NCBI GenBank assembly: GCA_963667425.1
Contig: OY763407.1
Location: forward strand, 248,001 to 312,000
Source of the DNA: G963667425 sp963667425 [NCBI: bacterium]
GTDB lineage: Bacteria > UBP6 > UBA1177
Direction of reading: 5' to 3'
DNA: 64,000 bases
Part shown: in pieces, positions 17,691 through 26,401 of the stretch
How the letters are laid out: each line of letters opens with the position of its first letter
Numbering within the stretch: position 1 is the first letter of the stretch
Made by a program: the position numbers and the translations under genes
Notes under the pieces: generated by a model
The model's database searches: none
Told to the model about the DNA's origin: nothing
What the model saw: only the letters and a program-made list of their open reading frames with translations

Positions 17691-18668
17691 TTGCTAAGAT
17701 ATTCGTTTTTTGTGGTTTTTATTTTGTTCTTTGTTTCAGCATGCTACGCTTCAGTTAACGAATATACAATATATACAGGTGTTTCATATGACAGCAATGT
17801 TCAATATCTTTCTCTTTATGAAAAACTTGATGGAGATAAGAACAAGGAAAAAGGAGCTTTTTTCTTCAATAATGATTTTGATGGAGAATTTTTTTTCAGG
17901 AAATATGGTCTTCTTTTAGATCTTGAATGTTTTACGATGATAGCTCCATGGTTTATGAATGCTTCTAAAGCTAATCTTTCTTTTTCACTGTCAAAGCAGT
18001 TTGATTTTACAGAGAAATGGAAAACAGAATTAAGATTTGAAAATTCTCTTTTAGGGGAAAATCACTCTTCCTTTTTCTTTTCATATTTTAAATCCATGCT
18101 TACTGCAACTGCAGTATATAGATTTAATGAATACCTGGATATGTATCTCTCTGTAAATGGAGGATTTGCAACAGGGCTTGATTCCTTATATAAATATATA
18201 ACAGGTCCTATGGCTGGCTTTGAAGGCGGTGTTTTTATTTATCCTGGTATGGATGATGATTTTGTTAGAGTAAGCATCGGTAATAATTTTTATCTGGGTA
18301 GGGATGAAAGACTTTACCTTGCTGAAGACAAAATTATATATGTCAACAACCGTTTTTTAAGGCTTTATTTGCTTGTAAATGGAGAGTTTCTGTTTAAATC
18401 GCTTCTTGCTGGTTTTTCAGCTAAAACAGAATATTCTATTTGGCTTGCAGAAGATTTGCAGAATTATATTTCATGGAGTAAACAGAGGCAGGAAGAAATG
18501 CTTTCCATTTCTCTCTATTTAAGGTATTATTTTACGGAAACTGCGGCAGTTGAATTTTTTACAGGATTTGAAAGTGTTTTTTCCAATTTTGGTAAGAAAA
18601 ATGAAGATTATGTGGATTACAACTATTTTCAGGTAATGAGTTCTTTAAAATTTATTTTTTTTATATAA
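17691..18668 (+). CDS. Probable outer-membrane beta-barrel protein
   Basis: A signal peptide (TTG start, MLRYSFFVVFILFFVSACYAS) is followed by alternating aromatic/hydrophobic beta-strand-like segments throughout (YTIYTGVSYDSNVQYL; FFRKYGLLLDLECF; LYLRYYFTETAAVEFF) and a hydrophobic aromatic C-terminus (KFIFFI), as in outer-membrane barrels. The signal end contains a Cys (SAC), so lipidation is an alternative. No named family is recognised. It starts two bases after the preceding stop in the sigma-factor operon and may be a target or sensor of that system. Confidence 0.7.
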   Translation: MLRYSFFVVFILFFVSACYASVNEYTIYTGVSYDSNVQYLSLYEKLDGDKNKEKGAFFFNNDFDGEFFFRKYGLLLDLECFTMIAPWFMNASKANLSFSLSKQFDFTEKWKTELRFENSLLGENHSSFFFSYFKSMLTATAVYRFNEYLDMYLSVNGGFATGLDSLYKYITGPMAGFEGGVFIYPGMDDDFVRVSIGNNFYLGRDERLYLAEDKIIYVNNRFLRLYLLVNGEFLFKSLLAGFSAKTEYSIWLAEDLQNYISWSKQRQEEMLSISLYLRYYFTETAAVEFFTGFESVFSNFGKKNEDYVDYNYFQVMSSLKFIFFI

Positions 18669-18697
18669 TAATTATGCGTTTTTTTTGGTATAAGTTT

Positions 18698-18714
18698 TAT
18701 CTAATGTTTAGATA
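18698..18714. promoter_or_regulatory. Palindrome upstream of anti-sigma gene
   Basis: TATCTAA and TTAGATA form a perfect 7-bp inverted repeat with a 3-base loop, 22 bases before the anti-sigma start. It could be an operator or a small mRNA hairpin tuning anti-sigma expression within the operon. Confidence 0.4.
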
Positions 18715-18736
18715 GGCATTTAGCCGGGGTTATATA

Positions 18737-19432
18737 ATGAATTGTTCTGAGGTTCGGAACTATATCTCAGCTAACGGAAAGGTTGAGGATAATAAAGAAA
18801 TACAAAAACATATTGAACATTGCGATCAGTGTAAAAATTTCTATGCGATGGCACAATCTGCAAAAATTATATTTAAAGAGACAAAAATGCTTTCTGCAGA
18901 TGCCGTTTTTACAGAATCTTTTCATAAAACTTTAAAAAATGAATATGAAAAGAAAGCTTCGTTTTCAAATATGTTTTTACGTAGAATCTATTTTATTTTA
19001 CCTTTGCTTGCCTTTATATTTACTTTAGCTTTCTTTTTTATTACAGAACACTCTGATGCTTACAGAGAAAATAATATGGAGCTTATTTCAACTTCAACTG
19101 TTTCTGCCGGTGAGCCAATAACTGTGACAATGGTTTATGTTGCAGATTCTTCTTATTCTGATACAACAGTTAGCATTGTTTTGCCGGAAGGTGTTTCTTT
19201 TTATTCTTCCAATGAGAAGATTGAATCTTTAAAAGAACTTAATTGGAACGGTACTTTAAAAAAAGGTGAAAACAAAATTCCATTTGTAGTTACACTGAAA
19301 GATTCAGGCATATACAATATAATGACGAAAGCTGTTTATGATAAGCATGTCCATGCTCATAAAGTAGTTCTTCAGGCAGACAGTAAAAATATTGTTATCT
19401 CAATGTATAAGATTAATGATGTTTCGATCTGA
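18737..19432 (+). CDS. Zinc-finger anti-sigma factor, membrane-anchored
   Basis: The N-terminal 40 residues carry the anti-sigma zinc-finger pattern H-x3-C-x2-C (HIEHCDQCKNF) preceded by an early Cys (MNCSEV), as in zf-HC2/ZAS proteins that bind ECF sigma factors. One transmembrane span lies at about residues 85-105. A periplasmic domain of about 125 residues follows, with beta-rich repeats (GEPITVTMVYVADSSYSDTTVSIVLPEG), resembling a CARDB/DUF11-like fold. It lies three genes after the ECF sigma factor and is its likely partner. Release probably depends on proteolysis; rseP at 22357 is a possible protease, which is inference. Confidence 0.82.
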   Translation: MNCSEVRNYISANGKVEDNKEIQKHIEHCDQCKNFYAMAQSAKIIFKETKMLSADAVFTESFHKTLKNEYEKKASFSNMFLRRIYFILPLLAFIFTLAFFFITEHSDAYRENNMELISTSTVSAGEPITVTMVYVADSSYSDTTVSIVLPEGVSFYSSNEKIESLKELNWNGTLKKGENKIPFVVTLKDSGIYNIMTKAVYDKHVHAHKVVLQADSKNIVISMYKINDVSI

Positions 19433-20480
19433 TATTTTTCTTTTTTTTACAGCACTGCTGTTTATTGTTTCATGTGAACCTTTTGAAACATATCTTTATG
19501 ATATGCATCTTGATGTAAATGATGCTTCTGATGATAATGATGAAGATTCTTTTGTTGAATCTGAGAATGAAATCTCAGACGAAGACAGCTCGGGAGATTT
19601 TACAACTTTCAGTATTGAAGATATTCCAGTATGGTCAGTTTCTCTGATTGTTTCAACACCGGATGATGAAAATGCAGATACTAATGATGATATGGGATTT
19701 AAACTGAATAAAAAGGCAAAGACTTATTATCTTGACTCTCCAGTCAATGATTTTGAACGAGGGCTTACTACTGAATACTATATTTCGCCATCATCTTTAA
19801 ATGTTTTTAAGGTTTCTGACATAAATTATCTTTATATGGAAAAAGATAGTGACGGGTTTGTACAGAAAACTGGAAATTATGAGTTTGGTACCGTTAGTTT
19901 AAAGATAAATGATATAGAAATTTTTTCTAAAACGTGTGAAAATGATTGTTGGTTAAGTAACAGCTACGGACTTTCAAAAACTTTTGAGCTTTCCAGTTTT
20001 TCTGCGCTTAAAGGAAGTGTCTTGCCGCATAAAATAGAGAACAGCAAGTTAAGAGATTTGTTTCTTTTTCATCTTTCCAGTTTCTTTGCAAATGAGCTTT
20101 CAAGTTCCGATGAAGTCAATTTCACAGATTTTTCATGGGGCAGTAAATATGATAATGAATTAAAATATATTAATAAATACAGCTTCAGTCTTTCTTTGTC
20201 TTTAGAAAAGGAAACTTTATATGTAACATCAACTGCTTATCTTGCAGAAATAGTATTTTCTATGGAATGCAGTAATGGTAAAATTAAATTTAAAACTGAA
20301 AATATAACTATAAAACCTGAAAATGATACTCTTTATAGTGAACTCAATATAGTTTTAAATAAAGAAATACTTGCTTCATATAATAACCTTGTAGATCTGG
20401 GTTATATTAACTTCAACTGCAATGATAGCTATTTGAATTCGAATGGTGACCTTTATCTTGGCTGGAAAAAGGTTAATTAA
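19419..20480 (+). CDS. Lipoprotein with acidic linker, unknown function
   Basis: A signal peptide with lipobox (FIVSC, Cys19) is followed by an Asp/Glu/Ser-rich linker at about residues 30-65 and a beta-rich domain of about 280 residues without a recognisable family. An ATG doublet at 19416/19419 overlaps the end of the anti-sigma gene; the second gives the cleaner signal peptide. Overlap implies translational coupling in the sigma operon. The mature protein contains paired cysteines (KTCENDCW), possibly disulfide-bonded. It is the last gene of the operon; the disrupted DUF486 gene follows. Confidence 0.75.
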   Translation: MFRSDIFLFFTALLFIVSCEPFETYLYDMHLDVNDASDDNDEDSFVESENEISDEDSSGDFTTFSIEDIPVWSVSLIVSTPDDENADTNDDMGFKLNKKAKTYYLDSPVNDFERGLTTEYYISPSSLNVFKVSDINYLYMEKDSDGFVQKTGNYEFGTVSLKINDIEIFSKTCENDCWLSNSYGLSKTFELSSFSALKGSVLPHKIENSKLRDLFLFHLSSFFANELSSSDEVNFTDFSWGSKYDNELKYINKYSFSLSLSLEKETLYVTSTAYLAEIVFSMECSNGKIKFKTENITIKPENDTLYSELNIVLNKEILASYNNLVDLGYINFNCNDSYLNSNGDLYLGWKKVN

Positions 20481-20618
20481 ATTAATACTCAACTAAAAAT
20501 AGGTGCTTTATGTTTTTTAAAGCTTTTATGACAATTTTACTGCTTATAATTTCCAATACATTTATGACTTTCGCCTGGTATGGTCATTTAAAATGGTTAA
20601 ATAAAACCAGTATAATAG

Positions 20619-20644
20619 TGCTATAGCCCCCTAAAAACTATACA
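20619..20644 (+). repeat. IS3 element terminal inverted repeat, left
   Basis: It begins TGCTATAGCCCCCTAA and pairs with the right end. The first 16 positions match in 13 places, and a single-base gap then aligns the shared ACT(A/G)TACA. Confidence 0.85.
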
Positions 20645-20648
20645 GAAA

Positions 20649-21545
20649 TCAAGCAGTAACTTTCCCAATATTTTTTCCAGTTTTTTCATAATATCTGCTC
20701 ATAACATCTGACGGTGTTCTGTAACCGCATCCCTTATGAGGTCTCTCCTCGTTATAAAACTCTGTCCAGGCTCTTATCACTTTGTCCAGCTCACTGAAAC
20801 TTTCAAAACCCTCTCTTTTTACTATAAATCTCTGCAGTATGCTGTGAAAACATTCCACGTATCCATTTTCCTGCGGCGTTCTGACGTGACAGAACTCATG
20901 TTTCATATTTATTGTCTTTTCTATAAAGTCCGCCATATCTTTTGATATAAACTGGCTTCCGTTATCGCTCCTAAGCATTATATCTCTGGGATTTCCGTAA
21001 AGTATAATCACTTTTCTCAGCATATCTATCACATCTTCTTTCCTTATACTTCCTGATAATCTGTATGACAGCAGTTTCCAGCTGTAACAGTCTATCAGGT
21101 TAAGCATATAATAGTGTCTCTGCTCGCCTTTTACATATATGTACTTTATGTCTATCTCTATCTTTTCAAACGGACGGCTGACGTTTACTTTCCAGCTTCC
21201 AACTCTTTGACGATTCTCTGCTTTTTCTCTGATGCGTTTCTGAAGATAACCCGCTTCTTTCATAAGACGGTATACTTTCTTGCGGTTGATTATTATTCCA
21301 TATCTGTTTCTCAGTATGTGGCAGATCTTTATATAGCCATAATCTGCAAACTGATGATTTATTATGCTTTCTATTTTTGAAACCACTTCTTCGTTAAGAA
21401 TCCTGTTCCCTTCACAGTTTATTGAAAACAGTGACGGTTTTCTGCCTGCTTTACCTTCTTTATTCCTGTAATTATATGTGGATAGCGGGATATCAAGCTT
21501 ACTGCACATTGCTTTTCTGCCTCTTTTAAAACTGTATTTATTCAC
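20649..21545 (-). CDS. IS3-family transposase OrfB (DDE integrase)
   Basis: A 298-residue integrase-fold transposase. An HTH_21-like region lies at about residues 50-100 (IESIINHQFADYGYIKICHILRN pattern), followed by the rve catalytic core with Asp132 (EIDIKYI), Asp194 (RSDNGSQFI) and Glu231 (QENGYVECFHS), and the C-terminal FYNEERPHKGCGYRTPSDV typical of IS3. The GTG start overlaps the orfA stop (TAGTG), so it is made by translational coupling or re-initiation; many IS3 members instead use frameshifting. All catalytic residues are present. Confidence 0.93.
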   Translation of the reverse strand: MNKYSFKRGRKAMCSKLDIPLSTYNYRNKEGKAGRKPSLFSINCEGNRILNEEVVSKIESIINHQFADYGYIKICHILRNRYGIIINRKKVYRLMKEAGYLQKRIREKAENRQRVGSWKVNVSRPFEKIEIDIKYIYVKGEQRHYYMLNLIDCYSWKLLSYRLSGSIRKEDVIDMLRKVIILYGNPRDIMLRSDNGSQFISKDMADFIEKTINMKHEFCHVRTPQENGYVECFHSILQRFIVKREGFESFSELDKVIRAWTEFYNEERPHKGCGYRTPSDVMSRYYEKTGKNIGKVTA

Positions 21546-21868
21546 TAACTCCCTCTTTTCTTCGGATGTGAACTCTTTTTTTTTATCAGTTCAAGCTGTG
21601 CCGCAATCAGTACTTCTTTCTCAGCAAGCAGTTTCTTAAGTATACGATTTTCCTTCTCAAGTCCTTTTATATCTTTAACTTCAGCGATTCTTCCGGCTTT
21701 CATGGGAAGTAATCCTGCTATCCCTTCAGCTTCGTACTTCTCTTTCCACACATAATAGGTCGTAGGATCCACTCCGTGTCTTTCACATGTTTTTACAACA
21801 CCGTGCTCTTCCGCTTCTTTCAGTATCAGAAACTTTTCTTCCGCACTGTAACGTTTCCGCTGCACCAT
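21545..21868 (-). CDS. IS3-family OrfA (HTH protein)
   Basis: A 107-residue transposase subunit with an N-terminal helix-turn-helix (RYSAEEKFLILKEAEEHG; TCERHGVDPTTYYVWKEKY) and a C-terminal leucine-rich coiled coil (LEKENRILKKLLAEKEVLIAAQ). The start at the ATG ending 21868 is set by AGGAGG five bases upstream. It binds the IS ends and works with OrfB. It seems intact. Confidence 0.9.
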   Translation of the reverse strand: MVQRKRYSAEEKFLILKEAEEHGVVKTCERHGVDPTTYYVWKEKYEAEGIAGLLPMKAGRIAEVKDIKGLEKENRILKKLLAEKEVLIAAQLELIKKKSSHPKKRGS

Positions 21869-21908
21869 CTTTCCTCCTCTTTTATTGGGAAAGTTTAACT
21901 GTTTCTTT

Positions 21909-21935
21909 TGTACAGTCAATTATGGGGCTAGAACA
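21909..21935 (-). repeat. IS3 element terminal inverted repeat, right
   Basis: Read on the minus strand it begins TGTTCTAGCCCCATAA, the mate of the left end. The target duplication ATAG follows at 21936-21939. Confidence 0.85.
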
Positions 21936-22292
21936 ATAGCTGTTATTCTTATTAGTTGGGGGATAGCGTTTTTTGAATATTGTTTTCAGGTTCCTGCAAA
22001 TAGAATCGGGTTTGGTGAAGGAGCCGGTCCTTTTTCTCTAATTCAGCTTAAAATAATACAGGAATCTGTGACATTAACTGTTTTTACGATTTTTTCTTTT
22101 CTTGTATTTCATGATAAAGTTACCTATAATCATTTTCTTGGTTTTTTCTTTATGATTTTAGCTGTTTATTTCATTTTTAAAAAATAGGCAGATTCTAGTT
22201 GGAATTTTTTTAATTTAAAAATGTTTCTCTATCTGTAAAAGGTGGTAACTGATATTTGGATGTGTTTTATGATAATAATAATTAAATTTATT

Positions 22293-22320
22293 TTGACTCC
22301 CTTTTGCTATCTCTTATAAT
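22293..22320 (+). promoter_or_regulatory. Sigma-70 promoter of rseP operon
   Basis: TTGACT, 16-base spacer and perfect TATAAT, 36 bases before the rseP ATG. It is the best consensus promoter seen in the window. Confidence 0.7.
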
Positions 22321-22356
22321 CTTTTGATATTTGTTTAATTATTGTCGGAGTATCGG

Positions 22357-23964
22357 ATGAAAATCCTCGCTTTTCTGATTTTGTTTTCTCTTGTTGTTTT
22401 TATTCATGAGCTGGGTCATTTTCTTTTTGCAAGGCTTTTTGGTGTTAAAGTTATCTCATTTTCTCTTGGTTTCGGGAAAAAGCTTGTTTCTTTTACCAGA
22501 GGAGAGACTGAATACAAAATTTCCATGATTCCTTTTGGCGGTTATGTAAAAATGCTTGGTGAAGGCGATGATTCAGATTCCGATTTTGATGAAAAGGAAA
22601 AAAGTTTTCGTTATAAAAAATGGTGGCAGAAAAATCTTATAGTTTTTGCAGGGCCTTTTTTTAATATTCTTTTTGCTTTTGTTATCTATTTTATTGTTGC
22701 TTTTTTTAATTTTTATTCAGTAGCTCCAATTGTTGAAGATGTTACTTTAGATTCACCTGCTTTCAAAGCAGGGATTCATGAAGGTGACATTATAAGAAAT
22801 GTTGGTGGTAAACCTGCTGATAATGTTCATGTCTGGGAAGATATAAGTGCAGGTCTTCCTTCTGCTGATGCAGGTTGCGGATCTGTTGAAGTTACTGTTG
22901 ATAGAAATGGCAAAGAGCATATTTTTAAAGTGGATACTGCTGAAAAAACTTTTAAGAATGTTTTTCAGGAGGATCAGAAAGTTTGTCTGCTTGGTATTTC
23001 TGCAATGCCGAAAGAACCTATTATAGCTCTTAAAGCTCCTATGGAACAACTTTCGAATGGTGATATGATTCTTGCTGTGGACGGTAAACCGGTAAATCGT
23101 TATTATGAGTTGGAAGGACTATTATCATCAGATTTTAAGACTCTTTCAGTTGCTCATTATGGCGATACTTCAAAAACGGAACAAGTTACTTTGTCTGATG
23201 AAGAAAAAGCATTTCTTATAAGAAATATCGTTTATGGAGGACTTGTTGTAAAATCTGTTGAATCAGGTTCAGTTAGCGACAGTATCGGAATCAAAAAAGG
23301 AGATTTTATTGTTTCTGTTGATAATTTAACTGTCAGTACTCCTTATGATTTTAGAGAAAAAATATTAAAGAGAGAAAAGGGTGCTGATATTAAACTCTTT
23401 ATATATAGAGACGGTATGCCATCTATTTTTTCTTTTACTCTGGATAAAAATAAAGAGCAGGATAAATACACAGGTCTGGAGAATACTACATTTAAATGGG
23501 GCGCGGACTTTGTTTACAATTATGCGGCAGATTCAGAAAAATCGCTCAGAGGTAATCGTTTGACATTTCCCTTCAGATATTCTGTAGAAAAGACTGGAGA
23601 AATGTTTTATCTTACTGTAAAAGGAATCTTTTATCTTATTACAGGAAAGTTATCGCCAAAGGGAATAGGCGGCCCTATAATGATTTTTGATATTTCTTCA
23701 AGGGCTGCAGAAATGGGTTTTGCCGTTTTTCTTGCCGTTATGGGAATGATAAGCATAAATCTTGGTATAATAAATCTATTTCCGCTTCCAATTCTTGACG
23801 GTGGGCATATTGTTATGTATACTCTTGAAGGGCTTTTAAGGCGGGAGATAAGTTCTAAAATTAAGCAGATTCTTGCTACTGCAGGGTTTGTTTTTCTTAT
23901 TCTTCTTACCTTCTTTGCTCTGTTTAATGATATTAACAGATATTTTGCTGTTTTTTCAGGGTAA
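22357..23964 (+). CDS. rseP: RseP/site-2 intramembrane zinc metalloprotease
   Basis: It cleaves anti-sigma factors or signal peptides within the membrane. The active-site HELGH lies in the first transmembrane helix (VVFIHELGHFLFARLFGVK) and the third zinc ligand in LFPLPILDGGH near the C-terminus. Between them are three PDZ-like segments (around SPAFKAGIHEGDII, LSNGDMILAVDGKP and SVSDSIGIKKGDFIVSVD), one more than in E. coli RseP, giving 535 residues against about 450. ATG 22357 follows GGAG by six bases; an upstream TTG is rejected. tsaB follows three bases later. The membrane-bound anti-sigma factor at 18737 is a possible substrate (inference). Confidence 0.93.
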   Translation: MKILAFLILFSLVVFIHELGHFLFARLFGVKVISFSLGFGKKLVSFTRGETEYKISMIPFGGYVKMLGEGDDSDSDFDEKEKSFRYKKWWQKNLIVFAGPFFNILFAFVIYFIVAFFNFYSVAPIVEDVTLDSPAFKAGIHEGDIIRNVGGKPADNVHVWEDISAGLPSADAGCGSVEVTVDRNGKEHIFKVDTAEKTFKNVFQEDQKVCLLGISAMPKEPIIALKAPMEQLSNGDMILAVDGKPVNRYYELEGLLSSDFKTLSVAHYGDTSKTEQVTLSDEEKAFLIRNIVYGGLVVKSVESGSVSDSIGIKKGDFIVSVDNLTVSTPYDFREKILKREKGADIKLFIYRDGMPSIFSFTLDKNKEQDKYTGLENTTFKWGADFVYNYAADSEKSLRGNRLTFPFRYSVEKTGEMFYLTVKGIFYLITGKLSPKGIGGPIMIFDISSRAAEMGFAVFLAVMGMISINLGIINLFPLPILDGGHIVMYTLEGLLRREISSKIKQILATAGFVFLILLTFFALFNDINRYFAVFSG

Positions 23965-23967
23965 TTT

Positions 23968-24678
23968 ATGAGAGATATACTTTTTTTTGATACCTCTTCG
24001 GATGCTGTGCTTCTGGCTTATTACGGCAAGGATTCTGTATTTATATACAAAAACATGCCTAAAAAAACCTTGAGTTCAGATCTTCCTTTAATTATTGAAA
24101 ATTCTGGGGTTGGTAAGCTTATATCTCCTGAAACTGAGATTTTTATCGGCGCTGGTCCAGGTAGTTTTACAGGCATTAAAACAGGTGTGGCTTTTATTTC
24201 GGCATGGCTTTATGCTAAAGGAATAAGGCATATAAAAACTGTTTCTTCGCTTGATATATATTCTCTTTTTATTCCTTATCAGGAAAACTCTCTTGGCGTT
24301 GTTGTAACTCCTTTTAACAGCGATGAGGGATTTCTCTCCATTTTTAAATGGAATTTTGGAAAGAGGCTTTATATTCAGCAGGATAACAGACTTGATCAGG
24401 ATGGAATAAATAAGCTTTTTACTAAGCTTAACTATGACAGAGCTGCAATTGTTATTACTTCCGATAACAGAGGTCCTGTTGATTTCTCTTTTTTTAAGAA
24501 GTTTTTTAGAGAACTTGTAGGCATAAGACCGGGAGGCAGTTTTATGCTTGATTTTGCATATTCGCTTCCTGTTATTAAAAAGATTGATATTGCGTTAGAA
24601 CCGCTTATGCTTAATTATGTTTCTGCACCAGCGGATCTTAATCCGGATTGTGAAATATATGTTTCACTTATAAAATAG
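23968..24678 (+). CDS. tsaB: TsaB-like tRNA t6A modification protein
   Basis: A member of the ASKHA/Kae1-like family that partners TsaD in making N6-threonylcarbamoyladenosine in tRNA. The conserved GAGPGSFTGIKTGVAFI at about residues 62-78 and the early DTSSDA motif identify it. The length of 236 residues is usual. It starts three bases after rseP, so it belongs to that operon. The C-terminal half is less conserved, as is normal for TsaB. Confidence 0.88.
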   Translation: MRDILFFDTSSDAVLLAYYGKDSVFIYKNMPKKTLSSDLPLIIENSGVGKLISPETEIFIGAGPGSFTGIKTGVAFISAWLYAKGIRHIKTVSSLDIYSLFIPYQENSLGVVVTPFNSDEGFLSIFKWNFGKRLYIQQDNRLDQDGINKLFTKLNYDRAAIVITSDNRGPVDFSFFKKFFRELVGIRPGGSFMLDFAYSLPVIKKIDIALEPLMLNYVSAPADLNPDCEIYVSLIK

Positions 24679-24700
24679 TTTTGACTTTGTGAGGTGAAGT

Positions 24701-24916
24701 ATGGATTTAGAAAATTTGACACGGGAAGAACTTCTTGAAAAGCTTGATGCACTCAAGAAAGAACATGCTTCTTTGGATGAACTTGTTACAGAGCTTTCAG
24801 AAAGACTTTATCTTACACCTGAAGAATCTCTCGAGTTTAATAGATTGCGTAAAATAAAACTTAAAAAGAAGGATTTAATTGCAACTTTAACCAGGCAGAT
24901 TGCAAAACAGGAGTAA
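24701..24916 (+). CDS. YdcH/DUF465-family small coiled-coil protein
   Basis: A 71-residue, highly charged helical protein. The pattern LDALKKEHASLDELVTEL ... EFNRLRKIKLKKKDLI matches the YdcH/DUF465 family (HxxLdxxI, then LKKxKLxLKDxI). Family function is unknown. A good GAGG site precedes the ATG. It is followed three bases later by the HD-GYP gene, so the two are probably co-expressed. Confidence 0.85.
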   Translation: MDLENLTREELLEKLDALKKEHASLDELVTELSERLYLTPEESLEFNRLRKIKLKKKDLIATLTRQIAKQE

Positions 24917-24919
24917 ATA

Positions 24920-26401
24920 GTGACAGACGGTGTTTCTGTTTATGGTCTTAAAGTAATTGTTGTAGACATAGACGATGCTCGTCTTGATTTCTTTCGTACA
25001 CTTCTCGATAATGTGACAGTTTCTTTTAAAACATATAATTATGTAAAGGATATTCCTTTAACTACTTCTTCAACAGATAATGATCTTATAGTACTGAGTG
25101 GTGATTCAATAAATGATGTCCTATCGGATCTTACCAGGATAAAATCACTGCTGCCTTCTTCTTCTGTTGTAACAGTTTCAGATGAGATTGAAAAAAAAGA
25201 ATTGCCATCACTTATAAATGCAGGTGCGGATTATACATTTACAAGACCTGTAGAAACGACTGTTTTTCTGCATATTATGGGAGTTCTTTTTGAGCTTTCC
25301 GCAATAAAGAGAGAAAACATCAACCTCTCCTCAACAATTAGCCTTTTTAATGCAGTTGATTCGACAAGAAATGATGAAGATGTTGCTATGTTCATTGATA
25401 ATCTCGGACATGTTCTCATGAAAGAAATAGGGGCAGACTCAATTCTTTTTAATTTTTTTGATGATTATGCTGATAATCTTGATACTGGTTCAACGGTTAT
25501 AATTCCTAATAAAGCTGAAATTCCTGAATATAATATTGATGAAATTAAACATTTTCTTTCCGACTATGGTGATATATTTATTTCCTACAAACCTCCACTA
25601 AGATTCTTTGACAGGTTTCCCGAACGACTTGTAAGTCTGATGCTTCTTCCTCTTATGGGTAAGTCAACACTTATAGGTTTTGTTGCTTTTCATTCATATT
25701 CTAAAAAAAATCTTTTTAAGCCTTCAAACAGGAGGCTTTTTGACGTTTTTTCAGGGTATCTTGCAAGATCTGTTGAAAATATTGCTCTTTATAATGGTCT
25801 CATGTCAATGTTTGAACAGACAATACAGGGTTTTGCGAGAGCATTGGAAGCAAAAGACACATATACTCAGGGACATTCTGAAAGAGTGGCTGAATATGCT
25901 CTTATGATGGCTATTGAAATGGGACTTCCTAAAAAAGAGCTTGATATAATCAAACAGGCAGGAATACTTCATGATATAGGCAAAATAGGACTGACATATG
26001 AAGGCTTAAATAAAGCAGGAAAGCTTACAGATGAAGAATGGAACATGTTCAGGCAGCATCCCGTTATCGGTAAAAGAATAATAGAGCCAATTACTTTCTT
26101 AAAACCGACAGTTCCTCTTATTTATTTTCATCATGAAATGATTGATGGAAAAGGATATCCTCTTGGTCTGAAAGGAAATGAAATTCCTGAAGGGGCAAGA
26201 ATTCTTGCTATTGCTGATTCATATGGTGCTATGACTTCAGATCGATCTTACAGAAAAGCTCTTAAACATGAAGATGCAATAGATGAAATAAAAAGATGTG
26301 CCGGAACACAGTTTGATGAAAAACTTGTACCATATTTTATCTCTGCCGTTGACAAATATCGTGCTCTTAAAATGGCAAAAGGCGAACCTTATCCAGAGTA
26401 A
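24920..26401 (+). CDS. HD-GYP domain phosphodiesterase with receiver-like and GAF-like domains
   Basis: The N-terminal 120 residues resemble a response-regulator receiver fold (LKVIVVDIDDARLDFFRTLL) in which the phospho-acceptor site is not obvious. A GAF-like region occupies about 140-290. The C-terminal HD-GYP domain (about 300-480) is complete: HSERVAEYA, HDIGKIGL (about residue 350), HHEMIDGKGYP (about 411), IPEGARILAIADSYGAMTSDR. HD-GYP proteins hydrolyse cyclic di-GMP, so a role in the motile/sessile switch is likely; flagellar genes lie at the window's end. The start is GTG. Confidence 0.92.
   Translation: MTDGVSVYGLKVIVVDIDDARLDFFRTLLDNVTVSFKTYNYVKDIPLTTSSTDNDLIVLSGDSINDVLSDLTRIKSLLPSSSVVTVSDEIEKKELPSLINAGADYTFTRPVETTVFLHIMGVLFELSAIKRENINLSSTISLFNAVDSTRNDEDVAMFIDNLGHVLMKEIGADSILFNFFDDYADNLDTGSTVIIPNKAEIPEYNIDEIKHFLSDYGDIFISYKPPLRFFDRFPERLVSLMLLPLMGKSTLIGFVAFHSYSKKNLFKPSNRRLFDVFSGYLARSVENIALYNGLMSMFEQTIQGFARALEAKDTYTQGHSERVAEYALMMAIEMGLPKKELDIIKQAGILHDIGKIGLTYEGLNKAGKLTDEEWNMFRQHPVIGKRIIEPITFLKPTVPLIYFHHEMIDGKGYPLGLKGNEIPEGARILAIADSYGAMTSDRSYRKALKHEDAIDEIKRCAGTQFDEKLVPYFISAVDKYRALKMAKGEPYPE

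Larger units (their letters stand above)
20619..21935 (-). mobile_element. Complete IS3-family insertion sequence, 1,317 bp
   Basis: It is bounded by TG...CA ends with imperfect inverted repeats of about 26-27 bp, flanked by a 4-bp direct repeat ATAG (20615-20618 and 21936-21939), and carries two consecutive ORFs of orfA/orfB type on the minus strand. Exact excision restores the host DUF486 gene, which fixes both ends. Both ORFs look intact, so the element may be active. Confidence 0.93.
20510..22187 (+). pseudogene. DUF486 small membrane protein gene split by an IS3-family insertion
   Basis: The left part (20510-20618) encodes MTILLLIISNTFMTFAWYGH and the right part (21940-22187) encodes ISWGIAFFEYCFQVPANRIG, both strong signatures of the DUF486 (DMT-like) family. 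Deleting bases 20619-21939 (the IS plus one copy of ATAG) joins them in one uninterrupted frame of 118 residues with the join reading TSIIAVILISWG, the expected family length. In the present state the left part stops at TAG 20624 inside the IS. The gene is therefore inactivated. The pieces show no other mutations, so insertion appears recent. Confidence 0.92.

Noticed and set aside
20615-20650. IS3 left end starting at TAGCCCC
   Set aside because: Gives no target duplication; starting at TG 20619 gives TG...CA ends, a 4-bp ATAG repeat and restores the host frame.
21885-22187. Possible independent gene starting in the IS right end
   Set aside because: Its first residues are IS DNA; from 21940 it is the 3' part of the split DUF486 gene.
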